In this document: positions 1 to 7,230 of the stretch, one piece after another
Layout: each line of letters begins with the position of its first letter
How positions within the stretch are numbered: the stretch's first letter is position 1
NCBI GenBank assembly: GCA_023402355.1
Contig: JAEXCG010000176.1
Span: 1-35,457 of the forward strand
Direction of reading: 5' to 3'
Origin: Bacillota bacterium
GTDB taxonomy: Bacteria; Bacillota; Clostridia; Christensenellales; Aristaeellaceae
Length of the DNA stretch: 35,457 bases
Notes under the pieces: generated by a model
The model's database searches: none
Told to the model about the DNA's origin: nothing
Seen by the model: the letters and a program-made list of their open reading frames with translations, nothing else
Program-made: the position numbers and the translations under genes

Positions 1-430
1 GCCCAGAGGTATCCTTGTCCAGACGGTGCACGATGCCGGGGCGCAGCTCCCCGCCGATGCCGGAAAGACCGTCCAGATGGTAGAGCAGCGCGTTGACGAG
101 GGTGCCGTCCGCATTTCCGGCGGCCGGATGCACGACCATGCCGCACGGCTTGTCGATCACCGCGATGTCCGCATCTTGATAGAGGATGGTGAGCGGGATG
201 TCCTGCGCGGTCACCTGCGCAGGACGGGCATCCGGAATTTCAAGGACGATCTCCTGCGCGGCTTTTAGCTTGCATCCCGCCTTGAGGACGATCTCACCGT
301 CGATTGCGGCGCGCCCCTCCTCGATCAGCTGCGCGCAGCGCGAACGCGTCAGGCCGCTGTGCCGGGCCAGAAACTGGTCAAGCCGCGTTCCCGCGCTTTC
401 GGGATCGACCTTTGCCTGAATCCTTTCCAT
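1..430 (-). CDS. rluD: RluD-family 23S rRNA pseudouridine synthase (N-terminal part, runs off the window)
   Basis: The leftward reading frame starts at the ATG at 428-430 and is still open at position 1, so only about 143 residues are present. An N-terminal S4 RNA-binding domain (about residues 13-75, beginning TRLDQFL) is followed by the start of the synthase fold. The catalytic signature HRLDKDTSG lies at the left edge, with its Asp being the nucleophile known for the family. RluD-type enzymes convert uridines of 23S rRNA helix 69 to pseudouridine; the paralogue cannot be fixed from the N-terminus. A GGAG ribosome site lies about 8 bases upstream. The first 53 bases overlap the end of lspA, the usual lspA-rluD arrangement, so the two are probably translationally coupled. 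Confidence 0.93.
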   Translation of the reverse strand, partial: MERIQAKVDPESAGTRLDQFLARHSGLTRSRCAQLIEEGRAAIDGEIVLKAGCKLKAAQEIVLEIPDARPAQVTAQDIPLTILYQDADIAVIDKPCGMVVHPAAGNADGTLVNALLYHLDGLSGIGGELRPGIVHRLDKDTSG

Positions 431-887
431 GCTCTTCTCCGTTCTTTTCAAAGGCTGTCATCAGTGCAAGCAGAATGCAGGAAATCGTAACCGCGATGTC
501 CGCTACGTTAAAAATCGCGAAATGGATGAAGCGCAGCTCGATGAAATCCACCACGTATCCGTACAGCAGGCGGTCGATGCAGTTGCCCAGCCCGCCGCCC
601 AGAAGCGCCCAGACCAGGCAGGAACTCAGCCGGGTCGGCCGTACCCAGCGCCTGAGCGCGAAGGCGGCTATAGCGAGCACCAGAAAAGTCAGGAGAGCCA
701 GCAGCCAGGGAGCTATTTGAAGCATGCTGAACGCGACGCCCGTGTTTTCGGCATAGGTCAGGTGAACGATGCCGGGCAGGAGCGGATAGCTGCCCCCCGG
801 CAGCGCGGGGAGCAGCGACCTTGCCGCGATTTTGCTAGCGCGGTCGATCAGCAGCACGACGAGCGCGACGGGCCAATACCTTCGCAT
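378..887 (-). CDS. lspA: Lipoprotein signal peptidase (signal peptidase II)
   Basis: A 169-residue membrane aspartyl protease that removes signal peptides from diacylglyceryl-modified prolipoproteins. Four hydrophobic helices are visible. Family motifs are present: Asp15 in the first helix region, AENTGVAFS (about residues 46-54), GNCIDR with Asp105, and FNVAD with Asp130. Asp105 and Asp130 match the catalytic dyad. The ATG at 887 has a GAGGA site upstream. The tail after the last helix is long and basic/polar, and the overlap with rluD falls in it. Its substrates in this window would include the GerMN lipoprotein encoded at 30390-31928. Confidence 0.95.
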   Translation of the reverse strand: MRRYWPVALVVLLIDRASKIAARSLLPALPGGSYPLLPGIVHLTYAENTGVAFSMLQIAPWLLALLTFLVLAIAAFALRRWVRPTRLSSCLVWALLGGGLGNCIDRLLYGYVVDFIELRFIHFAIFNVADIAVTISCILLALMTAFEKNGEEHGKDSGKGRSRKRGNAA

Positions 888-903
888 CTGAATCCTCAGT
901 CCT

Positions 904-1185
904 TTAAAGATTTCGCTCTACCACGCGGATGACCTCGGCGAGAAATTCGCCGATCACGGGCAGGTTGTCGACCGTGATGCGCTGCAGCAGGACGATGAGC
1001 AGCGCCCCCAGAATGGAAAAACCCACGGCAAAGCCGAAGCCCCGCGCGACGCCCGACACAAAGTTCACCCAGAGCAGGCGCTTTGTATCGCTGACGTATT
1101 GCAGGTATTCCGACAGCCGGAGTTTTTCCGCGTTTTTAGCCAGGCGTTCGACCTGCCCGATGAGCAGGCGCAACCGCTTTTCCAT
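904..1185 (-). CDS. Small membrane protein, DUF5665-like
   Basis: A protein of about 93 residues starting MEKRLRLL. It has an N-terminal amphipathic/charged part and one long hydrophobic segment containing a Gly-rich RGFGFAVGF motif (about residues 46-70), then a short tail. This resembles the DUF5665 family of Firmicutes, from memory only; function unknown. The frame is open further upstream to 1236, but the ATG at 1185 is preferred because GGGGTGAAG precedes it and the extra residues are Cys/Gly-rich and not family-like. It sits between divIVA and lspA in the leftward cell-division cluster. Confidence 0.75.
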   Translation of the reverse strand: MEKRLRLLIGQVERLAKNAEKLRLSEYLQYVSDTKRLLWVNFVSGVARGFGFAVGFSILGALLIVLLQRITVDNLPVIGEFLAEVIRVVERNL

Positions 1186-1231
1186 GAAGTCTTCACCCCG
1201 TGGACAGTATGGACCGCACCGCCCCTGAAAA

Positions 1232-1262
1232 TGCAAAACGGGCAGGCGTCAGACGCCCACCC
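1232..1262 (-). terminator. Possible weak terminator or attenuator downstream of divIVA
   Basis: Read leftward, 1262-1240 folds into a ten-pair stem with a CTG loop and two G-T pairs, followed by GTTTTGCATTTT. It lies between the divIVA stop and the DUF5665-like gene. It may reduce read-through into lspA and rluD; the T run is interrupted, so full termination is doubtful. Confidence 0.4.
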
Positions 1263-1272
1263 CTTCGCGCTA

Positions 1273-1761
1273 TTACTTCGCCTTGAACAGCTCGTTTTCG
1301 GACTTGAGCACGTGCATCTGGTCGTCCACCAGGCGCTGGAACCGCGCGCGGTAGTCCGCCGCTGCACTGCGGAGCGTATCGAGCTGATCGTTGAGATCCT
1401 GCGTCTCCTTGCGCACGTTCGCGGCGACCTTGTCCGCATCCTCCTGCGCCTTGGCGAGGATTTCGGCGGCGCGGTTCTGCGCGTCGGCTACGGTCTGGTC
1501 GTACACGCGCTGCGCATTTGCCAGCAGCACGCGGGCGCTTTCGCTGTCGTCCTTCACGACCTGAGGGGCAGGCTGCGGGGCGGGTCTGTCCGCCGCGGCG
1601 TTGGCCTGTGCCAGGCGCGCGCGCAGGTCCTTGATTTCGCGCTCCCGGGCTTCCATCTCGTCCATGATGTCTTCAAGCAGGTCGTCCACCTCGTCGGTGT
1701 CGTAGCCACGCGCTTTAATGGTAAATTGCTTCTCCTGAATCATCTTGATCGTAACGGCCAT
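1273..1761 (-). CDS. divIVA: DivIVA-family polar/septal scaffold protein
   Basis: 162 residues. The N-terminal membrane-binding region carries FTIKARGYDTDEVDDLL (residues 13-29), the conserved DivIVA signature. A Pro/Ala-rich linker (about 57-68) separates it from a long Ala/Glu/Gln-rich coiled coil (about 70-160). DivIVA proteins bind curved membrane and organise septum placement, polar growth or spore chromosome anchoring. The start has an AGAAGGGAG ribosome site. Placement next to ylmH, yggT and sepF is the classical Firmicutes division cluster order. Confidence 0.95.
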   Translation of the reverse strand: MAVTIKMIQEKQFTIKARGYDTDEVDDLLEDIMDEMEAREREIKDLRARLAQANAAADRPAPQPAPQVVKDDSESARVLLANAQRVYDQTVADAQNRAAEILAKAQEDADKVAANVRKETQDLNDQLDTLRSAAADYRARFQRLVDDQMHVLKSENELFKAK

Positions 1762-1812
1762 AATGTTCGCTCCCTTCTGTTGTATGCCTCAAGGCGGTAA
1801 ATAGAAGACATT

Positions 1813-2553
1813 TTATTCGTACCGGAACAGCACAATCGCGATGCGCCCTTTACGGGTAGGCCCGTCGATCTGTTCGACGCGTACCCTGCCCATACCCCGG
1901 ACGGAAAGCAACGCGCCCGCGCCGATCAGCGCATCCGGCCGCGTTTCCTCCATATAGTTGACGCGAACCCTGCCCTCGCGGATGGCCTGCGAGGCATCCC
2001 CGCGCGAGAGACGGTACCCTGCCGCCAGGACGGCGTCCAGCCGCAAGGAAGCCACGGTATCGCGGATCAGACTGCCTGCGGGCGGCGGCATCTGCGGAAT
2101 TTCAGAAAGCCTGCCTAGCTGAAGCGAGGCCTTTCCGGCTTTAACGAGGTTCAGTGCAATGTAATCGGCCATCTCATCCAGCGCAAACAGGAAAATTTGA
2201 CCGTCCCGTACTACAATATCCCCGATCGTCTCGCGAATAATACCCAGCGCCATCAAAGAACCGAGCAAATCCCGGTGGGTCAATCTCGCGTAGCGCTGAT
2301 CCCACTTGGCGTAAAGACAGCAAAACGGCCATTCCCATGCGGGCTCCTCGTCCGTATAAAAACAGCATACGACGCGCTCCGCGTCCTCGTAGCCGCCCCA
2401 CAGCTTCAAGCTTGCCCCGGACTGCCCGGCGGCGGAAACGGCCAAGCGCACCTCCGACGGGTCTAAAAAGCGGGTATAGGCGGGACGGCCGCTGCGCGCA
2501 GCGCGCGTGGCGAGTTCGCCGAGGCGCGCTGCAAGCGTTTTCTGTGTATCCAT
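1813..2553 (-). CDS. ylmH: YlmH/RqcP-like S4-domain RNA-binding protein
   Basis: 246 residues. The N-terminal two thirds match the YlmH family (R-x-FLDP near residue 30, an HRDLLGSLMALGI-type segment near 110-122). The C-terminus (about 165-246) is an S4 domain (RLDAVLAAGYRLSR...IREGRVRVN). In Bacillus subtilis YlmH/RqcP helps RqcH add alanine tails during ribosome quality control; this role is inferred by homology. The frame extends upstream to 2769, but that stretch is the shadow of yggT. The ATG at 2553 overlaps the yggT stop as ATGA, indicating translational coupling. Confidence 0.92.
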   Translation of the reverse strand: MDTQKTLAARLGELATRAARSGRPAYTRFLDPSEVRLAVSAAGQSGASLKLWGGYEDAERVVCCFYTDEEPAWEWPFCCLYAKWDQRYARLTHRDLLGSLMALGIIRETIGDIVVRDGQIFLFALDEMADYIALNLVKAGKASLQLGRLSEIPQMPPPAGSLIRDTVASLRLDAVLAAGYRLSRGDASQAIREGRVRVNYMEETRPDALIGAGALLSVRGMGRVRVEQIDGPTRKGRIAIVLFRYE

Positions 2554-2840
2554 CAAAAGATCCCCAGCGCCGCGAATTGCAGCCTGCTCAGGAGTCCCTG
2601 CAACAGGCTGAGCAGGATCAGCGCGATAAACGGAGAGAAGTCGAACATCATCGACCGGCGCGTCAGGCTGAAAATCAGCCCGCGAATCGGCGCGAGCAGC
2701 GGCTGCACGATCCGGTCCAGAAACCGCATGACCCCTGAATAGGAAGGAACGAGAAAGGACAATACGCACTGAATGATGACGAGCGCGGACAGCAGCCGCA
2801 GGAACAAGCCCACGCCGCCGAGTATCTGATATAGGATCAT
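2553..2840 (-). CDS. yggT: YggT-family membrane protein
   Basis: 95 residues with two hydrophobic helices (about 5-30 and 68-92) separated by the family motif region RIVQPLLAPIRGLI (residues 43-56). YggT proteins are small inner-membrane proteins found in division clusters of many bacteria; a role in osmotic or septal processes has been proposed but is not settled. It is read between sepF and ylmH, with a 21-base gap from sepF and a 4-base overlap with ylmH. Confidence 0.93.
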   Translation of the reverse strand: MILYQILGGVGLFLRLLSALVIIQCVLSFLVPSYSGVMRFLDRIVQPLLAPIRGLIFSLTRRSMMFDFSPFIALILLSLLQGLLSRLQFAALGIF

Positions 2841-2861
2841 CCTATCCTCCGTCCATCCTGC

Positions 2862-3485
2862 TTACATGCGAAAGGCCGGATTGAACTCTCCGGCAGGGGC
2901 CGCTCCGGGCGCCGCGCCCCGGACTTCCGTGCTGTTTACGACGTCGACGGTCGACGGCGCTAAAAGGTAGGTGCGGTGCGATACGCGGATCATCTTGCCG
3001 CGCAGCGCAAACGCCGCGCCTCCCAGCATGTCGATCACGCGCTGACGCTGGGTGTCGTCGATTTCCTCCAGATTTAGCAGGAGGCTTCGGCCGTCGAGCA
3101 GCGCGTTGATGATGTTCTGGCTGTCCTCAAGCCGGCGGACACAGACGATCATCTCGCTGTGCTTGCGGGTCTCGGCGTCCGTCCTGGGCGTCATGGGCAC
3201 GACGTTGTCGCGAATCGGGGCCGCCTTGCGAGAAGCATAGACCGGTTCTTCCTCCGGCTCGTACAGGCCGGGCTGCGCTGCGACCCGCTTGCCGCCAAGC
3301 CCCATGCCCGCCCGCGCCGCGGGCTGCTGTACGGGGGCTTCCTGGCGCATGCCGACGGGCTGCGGGTAATAATCTTCTGCAGGGTACTCTTCGTCATAAC
3401 CGGTCATCCCGTCGTCAGCCGGCGCTTCTTCCGGGTAGACGCCTAAGATTACGCCGATCTTGCTCAAAAAGTCCATGAACGCCAT
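2862..3485 (-). CDS. sepF: SepF cell-division protein (FtsZ membrane anchor)
   Basis: 207 residues. The N-terminal amphipathic helix MAFMDFLSKIGVILG is the membrane-binding segment. A long acidic, Pro/Gln-rich linker (about 16-105) precedes the folded SepF domain (about 108-185), with the pattern IVCVRRLEDSQNIINALLDGR and a Gly-rich helix-end GGAAFALRG. SepF tethers and bundles FtsZ at the septum. The ribosome site is very strong (GAGGAGGAA). The linker is longer than in Bacillus, where SepF is about 150 residues. It follows yggS by 11 bases. Confidence 0.95.
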   Translation of the reverse strand: MAFMDFLSKIGVILGVYPEEAPADDGMTGYDEEYPAEDYYPQPVGMRQEAPVQQPAARAGMGLGGKRVAAQPGLYEPEEEPVYASRKAAPIRDNVVPMTPRTDAETRKHSEMIVCVRRLEDSQNIINALLDGRSLLLNLEEIDDTQRQRVIDMLGGAAFALRGKMIRVSHRTYLLAPSTVDVVNSTEVRGAAPGAAPAGEFNPAFRM

Positions 3486-3496
3486 GTTCTTCCTCC

Positions 3497-4201
3497 TCAG
3501 ATTCGGTTTGTCTGCGCCGGATACGTGCGTTTGCCGAAGATGGCCGTACCGACGCGAACCATGGTAGCGCCTTCCTGGGCGGCGATTTCGTAGTCCGAAG
3601 ACATGCCCATCGAAAGGTGCCGGATCTGCGTGCCGTCAATCGCTTCGCCGCGCAGCGTCTCAAAGAGCGCGCGCATCCGCTGAAAGAGCGGGCGAAGCAC
3701 TGTCTCGTCGCGCGTGTTGGGCATGACCGCCATCAGGCCTTCTATGCGAATGCCTGGCAGTTTCGCGTGTGCGCGCACGAAAGGCAGTACCTCTTCAATC
3801 TCCATTCCGCCCTTTTGAGGCTCGCGGCCGATGTTGACCTGCACCAGCACCGGCATGCGCCTTTGCGTCTCCTGCGCGCGCCGGTTGATCTCTTGTGCCA
3901 GGTTCTCACGATCCAGGGATTGAATCATGCATACCTTGTCTATTATATATTTAACTTTGTTCGTTTGCAACTGTCCAATTTGATGAATTGCAAAAGAAGC
4001 GTCTAAAAAGGGGTACTTCTCCAGGATTTCCTGTACCCGATTCTCGCCGAGCTGGGTGACGCCCGCCTGCCGGAGCTCGTTGATGCGTTCCGGCGCAATC
4101 GTCTTGCTGACGGCGATGAGCTCGGGCGTCTGCCCCCAAAGGGCGCCTGCACGCGCGAGCCTTTCCCTGATCTCCGCCACGTTTTGCACGATATCATCCA
4201 T
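3497..4201 (-). CDS. yggS: YggS/PLPBP-family pyridoxal-phosphate homeostasis protein
   Basis: 234 residues, a single-domain PLP-binding TIM barrel. Lys33 in AVSKT is the expected PLP lysine. HQIGQLQTNK (about 73-82), NIGREPQKGG and the C-terminal SMGMSSDYEIAAQEGATMVRVGTAIFG region (given in pieces: SMGMSSD then MVRVGTAIFG) fit the family, which buffers PLP and influences amino-acid pools. The ribosome site is weak (GGAAAGAAAGATGAAG). Codons for about residues 65-95 are abruptly AT-rich (TTA, ATA, CAA, AAA) in an otherwise GC-ending gene, and this patch contains a consensus-like promoter (see 3942-3970). Confidence 0.95.
   Translation of the reverse strand: MDDIVQNVAEIRERLARAGALWGQTPELIAVSKTIAPERINELRQAGVTQLGENRVQEILEKYPFLDASFAIHQIGQLQTNKVKYIIDKVCMIQSLDRENLAQEINRRAQETQRRMPVLVQVNIGREPQKGGMEIEEVLPFVRAHAKLPGIRIEGLMAVMPNTRDETVLRPLFQRMRALFETLRGEAIDGTQIRHLSMGMSSDYEIAAQEGATMVRVGTAIFGKRTYPAQTNRI
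3942..3970 (-). promoter_or_regulatory. Probable internal promoter inside yggS, reading to sepF and divIVA
   Basis: On the leftward strand a TTGCAA box (3970-3965) is separated by exactly 17 bases from a perfect TATAAT (3947-3942). It is embedded in an AT-rich patch of yggS codons. Transcription would start near 3935 and cover sepF, yggT, ylmH, divIVA and perhaps lspA. The boxes are seen directly; activity is inference. Confidence 0.6.
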
Positions 4202-4225
4202 GCAGCTTCATCTTTCTTTCCGCAT

Positions 4226-5431
4226 TCAATTAAACAGCCTGACCGTCTTGCCCGCCTGCAGCGGGGAGCCCGCGTAGATCGAGCGGACGAACGCGGTCTT
4301 TTCGTCGCGTGAAATGACCGTGACCGGAACGAACGTCTCGGTGCCGAGCTCCGAAACCACGACGCCGATCATGTTGCTCTGCGAGTAAAGCGCAGAAACC
4401 GGGACGTTTACGCCGTCCACGAACTCGCCCACCACCACCCGGCACGTGCGGATGTTGAGCACAGGCTCCACGTCCGTGTCGATCTGCATGCGCACGAGCA
4501 GTTCGCCGCCGGAGCGGGTGAAGGACACGACGGTGGCGTCGACCAGGTAGTTGTCAAAGCCGTCGAGCTGCATCTTGTAGGCCTGGCCGGGCACCGGATT
4601 CCAGTTCTTCTCGGAGCTTACGAGCAGCGCGTACCAGCCCTCCGGCTTGATGGTCCTGAAGATCGGGTCGCGTCCGCGCGAGACGACGTCCGTCTCCAGC
4701 TTCTGGCCGGAGAGCACCGAGCGCACCTGCGCGGGCGTCATCGTCTCATAGGTTTTCGCATTCACGGTCGATTCATACCCGTCCGTGTAGAAACTGACGA
4801 TGCATTCTTCCTTGGCGTCGTACGTCGTCGTCCAGCTTTCGATCTTTTTGAGCTGACGGCTCTCCTCGTCGTACAGGCTGCTGAGCGTCTGATCGTCCGG
4901 GTACTTTTGCCTGAGATAGTTCTGACGCGCGTTGATGGCGTTTGTCAACTGTTTTTCCAGGTTGTTGAGGCTGCCGACGCCCTGCCCCTGCACCAGCGTG
5001 CGTACCTCGAGCGCCAGGCTGTCCACCTGTGAATCCAGCTTTTCCAGCTGCGCGTCGACGTAGTTTTTCATGACCTGTTCTTTGTGGTACTGCTGGATGG
5101 CGCTGCGATAATTTTCCAGCTTGTTGATTTCCGTCTGATTGTAGCCGGAGGAGTAAACCTGGCAGATGACGTTTCCCTTGTACAGATGGCTGCCTTCCTC
5201 GGCGATATAGTCGGTGCGCGTCACGCCCTCGGCGTCGTACAGGGTTTCATTTCGCGCGATGACGATTTCCCCCTGATACTGGCTGCCCATGCTCCCCTCG
5301 GTGACGATGGCCGTCGTGCCAAGCCGGTCCCGCTGCGAGAACCACAGGCCGATAAAAAAGGCGATCAGCGCTACAAACACCATGAACACGTAAAACCGCG
5401 CATGAATGCGCACGCGCTTCTTTCGTCTCAA
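4226..5431 (-). CDS. HlyD-family membrane-anchored adaptor-like protein
   Basis: 401 residues. The N-terminus is basic with one membrane helix (about 11-31), followed by a beta-rich segment and an acidic/Gln-rich coiled coil (about 100-180), then a second beta domain (about 255-401). This is the layout of HlyD-type periplasmic adaptor subunits, here in a likely single-membrane organism, where such proteins are often orphan. No ABC or RND partner is adjacent, so the partner and substrate are unknown. The start codon is TTG at 5429-5431, chosen because AAGGGAGG lies 7 bases upstream. It sits directly upstream of yggS in the division cluster. Confidence 0.8.
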   Translation of the reverse strand: MRRKKRVRIHARFYVFMVFVALIAFFIGLWFSQRDRLGTTAIVTEGSMGSQYQGEIVIARNETLYDAEGVTRTDYIAEEGSHLYKGNVICQVYSSGYNQTEINKLENYRSAIQQYHKEQVMKNYVDAQLEKLDSQVDSLALEVRTLVQGQGVGSLNNLEKQLTNAINARQNYLRQKYPDDQTLSSLYDEESRQLKKIESWTTTYDAKEECIVSFYTDGYESTVNAKTYETMTPAQVRSVLSGQKLETDVVSRGRDPIFRTIKPEGWYALLVSSEKNWNPVPGQAYKMQLDGFDNYLVDATVVSFTRSGGELLVRMQIDTDVEPVLNIRTCRVVVGEFVDGVNVPVSALYSQSNMIGVVVSELGTETFVPVTVISRDEKTAFVRSIYAGSPLQAGKTVRLFN

Positions 5432-5467
5432 ACGCTAACCTCCCTTCGGTCTTTCAGCATGCGCATT

Positions 5468-6445
5468 TCACTGCGCTTCATCTTCCTTTTCCAGAATCCA
5501 GACGGAGCACTTGCGGCCGCTGAGCAGGATGTCGAAGCTGTCTGCGACGGCAAGACCGGGCGCGCGCGCGACCGCGTTGTCCGCCTGCGCCCGAACGCCG
5601 ATGAGGACGATGCGCCCCTTGTCGTCGAGGACGCGGCGCGCCTCGGACAACAGGCTGCGCAGATACGCTTCCGGCTGAGCCGCTTCCAACTGCTCGGGCA
5701 GGTGCACGACGACCGCGTCCATCTCCCCATCCGCAAACGAAAGGCTCAGCGGGTTTTGGCAGACCACGCGCGCGCCCTGCACGCGGGAAAGCGCCGACTG
5801 GGTTTCCGCCTTTTCGCAAACGCCCGTGACGGTGCGCGCGCCGGCGTTTTTCAGCGCGCGAAGCAGCGTCTCTTCCGAGCATAACAGGTTCAGCGCGTTT
5901 TTGCCGCCCACGCGAGCGAGCGCTGAGACGATCGTGCACACGTCCGCGCGCAGCGCGCCGGGCTTTTCCGGCTTGACGGAGCGCTTGGAACCCAAACGCC
6001 ACAGGAACAGCGTCATGCCCTCGCTGCGGCGGGCGATCCACAGTTCGACGTCCGGGCGCTCGCGCAGCGTCTTCATCCCCGTCTGCTCGATGATCGCCTT
6101 TTCAAGCATGTTAAGGTAGCGCATGTTGACCGGGACGAGCTTGTCCCGGTCCATGGTGACGATGCGAAAGCGCTTGTCCTTCGTCTCTTCATACGGAATC
6201 CGGTCCAGCCAATCCCCGGAAGAAAGCAGTTTTTTTACCGCCGCGTCGACGTCTGCAATGCCGTGCAGCTGCGTCAGCACCAGAAAGTTGTGGTGCATAT
6301 AGTTGAGCTTCAGCTCCTTGACGCTGCGGTACAGCACGGCCCCGCTGAGCATCCGTTCGATCGTTACGCCGCCCTCTCGCCGGAGGAGGCCTTCCACCGC
6401 GCGTTCCATCCCCGGGATAAAGGTCGCGTAATACAATTTCTTCAT
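5468..6445 (-). CDS. THUMP-domain RNA methyltransferase-like protein with degenerate catalytic motifs
   Basis: 325 residues. The N-terminal half resembles the THUMP-containing part of Trm11/Trm14-like tRNA methyltransferases. It begins with the typical YYATFIPGMERAVEGLL pattern and has a VELWI / LFLWRLG stretch near residues 130-153. The C-terminal half has Rossmann methyltransferase topology ending in a RRVLDDKGRIVLIG motif. The SAM-binding DPFCGSGT-type loop is NLLCSEETLL, and the catalytic (N/D)PPY motif is replaced by HLPEQ. It is therefore probably not a canonical N-methyltransferase; an RNA-binding or pseudo-enzyme role is inferred. It is the first gene after the promoter at 6501-6529, with GGGAGA upstream of the ATG. 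Confidence 0.72.
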   Translation of the reverse strand: MKKLYYATFIPGMERAVEGLLRREGGVTIERMLSGAVLYRSVKELKLNYMHHNFLVLTQLHGIADVDAAVKKLLSSGDWLDRIPYEETKDKRFRIVTMDRDKLVPVNMRYLNMLEKAIIEQTGMKTLRERPDVELWIARRSEGMTLFLWRLGSKRSVKPEKPGALRADVCTIVSALARVGGKNALNLLCSEETLLRALKNAGARTVTGVCEKAETQSALSRVQGARVVCQNPLSLSFADGEMDAVVVHLPEQLEAAQPEAYLRSLLSEARRVLDDKGRIVLIGVRAQADNAVARAPGLAVADSFDILLSGRKCSVWILEKEDEAQ

Positions 6446-6500
6446 CTGGTATTCTCCCTTAAAGACGGGCGCCTTTGACTAATGCGCCCGACGTCGAATC

Positions 6501-6529
6501 ATTATACCATGGATTGCCGCATTTCACAA
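6501..6529 (-). promoter_or_regulatory. Promoter for the leftward THUMP-to-rluD cluster
   Basis: Leftward TTGTGA (6529-6524), a 17-base spacer, and a perfect TATAAT (6506-6501). The boxes overlap the last codons of aroK, so the cluster can be transcribed independently of aroK. Predicted start is near 6494, about 48 bases before the THUMP-like gene. Confidence 0.75.
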
Positions 6530-7017
6530 CAAGCCCTGAGCGCCGCCTGAACCGTCTCTTCCATCTCAAGACCCTGTGCCTGCACGACGACGTCCGCCTG
6601 CGCCTCGTAGAGCGGAATGCGTTCGTCGTAAAGCATGCGAAGCGTCTGCCCCTCGCGCAGGGCGATGCCGCGGGAGGAAAGGTTGTGAATACGCCGCTCG
6701 ATCTCCTCATAGGGAAGGGCGAGGTACAGGACGATGCCCGCGGCATGCAGATGCCGCATCGCCCGCTCCCGATAGACCACGCTGCCGCCCGTCGCGATGA
6801 CGTATCCGCTTACGTGAAGCGAACAGACGGCGTCCGCCTCTTCCTCTAAAAAGCGGTCGATGCCGTCGTGATCGACCATTTCCTGCAGCTTACGCCCGCT
6901 ACGCGCCTGAATGACGTCGTCCGTATCGATGAAGGACATGTCGAGCGCCTGCGCGAGTTTGACGCCGACGGTGCTTTTCCCGCATCCAGGCATTCCGATC
7001 AAAACGATGTTTTCCAT
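6502..7017 (-). CDS. aroK: Shikimate kinase
   Basis: 171 residues. It phosphorylates shikimate at the 3-OH with ATP in the pathway to chorismate. A Walker A loop GMPGCGKS is at residues 8-15, a DTDD shikimate/Mg site near 31-34, and an ATGGSVVYR motif follows in the middle. A lid region with RG-x-ALREG follows near residues 115-121. The frame is open to 7047, but ATG 7017 is chosen because GGGAAGGA lies 6 bases upstream and homologues start MxNIVLIG. No other aromatic pathway gene is adjacent. Its own promoter is at 7072-7100. Confidence 0.95.
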   Translation of the reverse strand: MENIVLIGMPGCGKSTVGVKLAQALDMSFIDTDDVIQARSGRKLQEMVDHDGIDRFLEEEADAVCSLHVSGYVIATGGSVVYRERAMRHLHAAGIVLYLALPYEEIERRIHNLSSRGIALREGQTLRMLYDERIPLYEAQADVVVQAQGLEMEETVQAALRACCEMRQSMV

Positions 7018-7071
7018 CTCTATCCTTCCCTTTATGGCGGGCTGCATGCCGTTTTCCCTTAATAATGCATT

Positions 7072-7100
7072 ATTTTACCGCATAAAGGTGAAGATTTCAA
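7072..7100 (-). promoter_or_regulatory. Promoter for aroK
   Basis: Leftward TTGAAA (7100-7095), a 17-base spacer and TAAAAT (7077-7072). It is divergent from the argF promoter, with the two -35 boxes about 57 bases apart. The predicted start leaves a leader of about 48 bases before the aroK ATG. Confidence 0.7.
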
Positions 7101-7133
7101 GCCAAAGCGTCAGGATTGTCCGTTTTATGACCG

Positions 7134-7174
7134 AATGTATAAATTTACATTTCAGACTTGAATTTTTATTCTGA
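7134..7174. promoter_or_regulatory. Tandem ARG-box-like operators (ArgR/AhrC)
   Basis: Two 18-base imperfect palindromes lie 23 bases centre to centre: AATGTATAAATTTACATT (7134-7151) and CTTGAATTTTTATTCTGA (7157-7174). The second closely matches the known ARG box pattern TGAAT-WWWW-ATTCA. It overlaps the -35 and spacer of the argF promoter. Known arginine repressors bind such paired boxes as hexamers, so arginine repression of argF is inferred; an effect on aroK is possible but less likely. Confidence 0.7.
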
Positions 7175-7186
7175 TCGATGTATAAT
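7158..7186 (+). promoter_or_regulatory. Promoter for argF
   Basis: TTGAAT (7158-7163), a 17-base spacer and a perfect TATAAT (7181-7186). The -35 box is itself part of the downstream ARG-box-like palindrome. The predicted start is near 7193, giving a short leader of about 38 bases. Confidence 0.8.
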
Positions 7187-7230
7187 TAGCCATCTTGATT
7201 TTCGATGAACCGCAAAGGGGATGTTTATTT

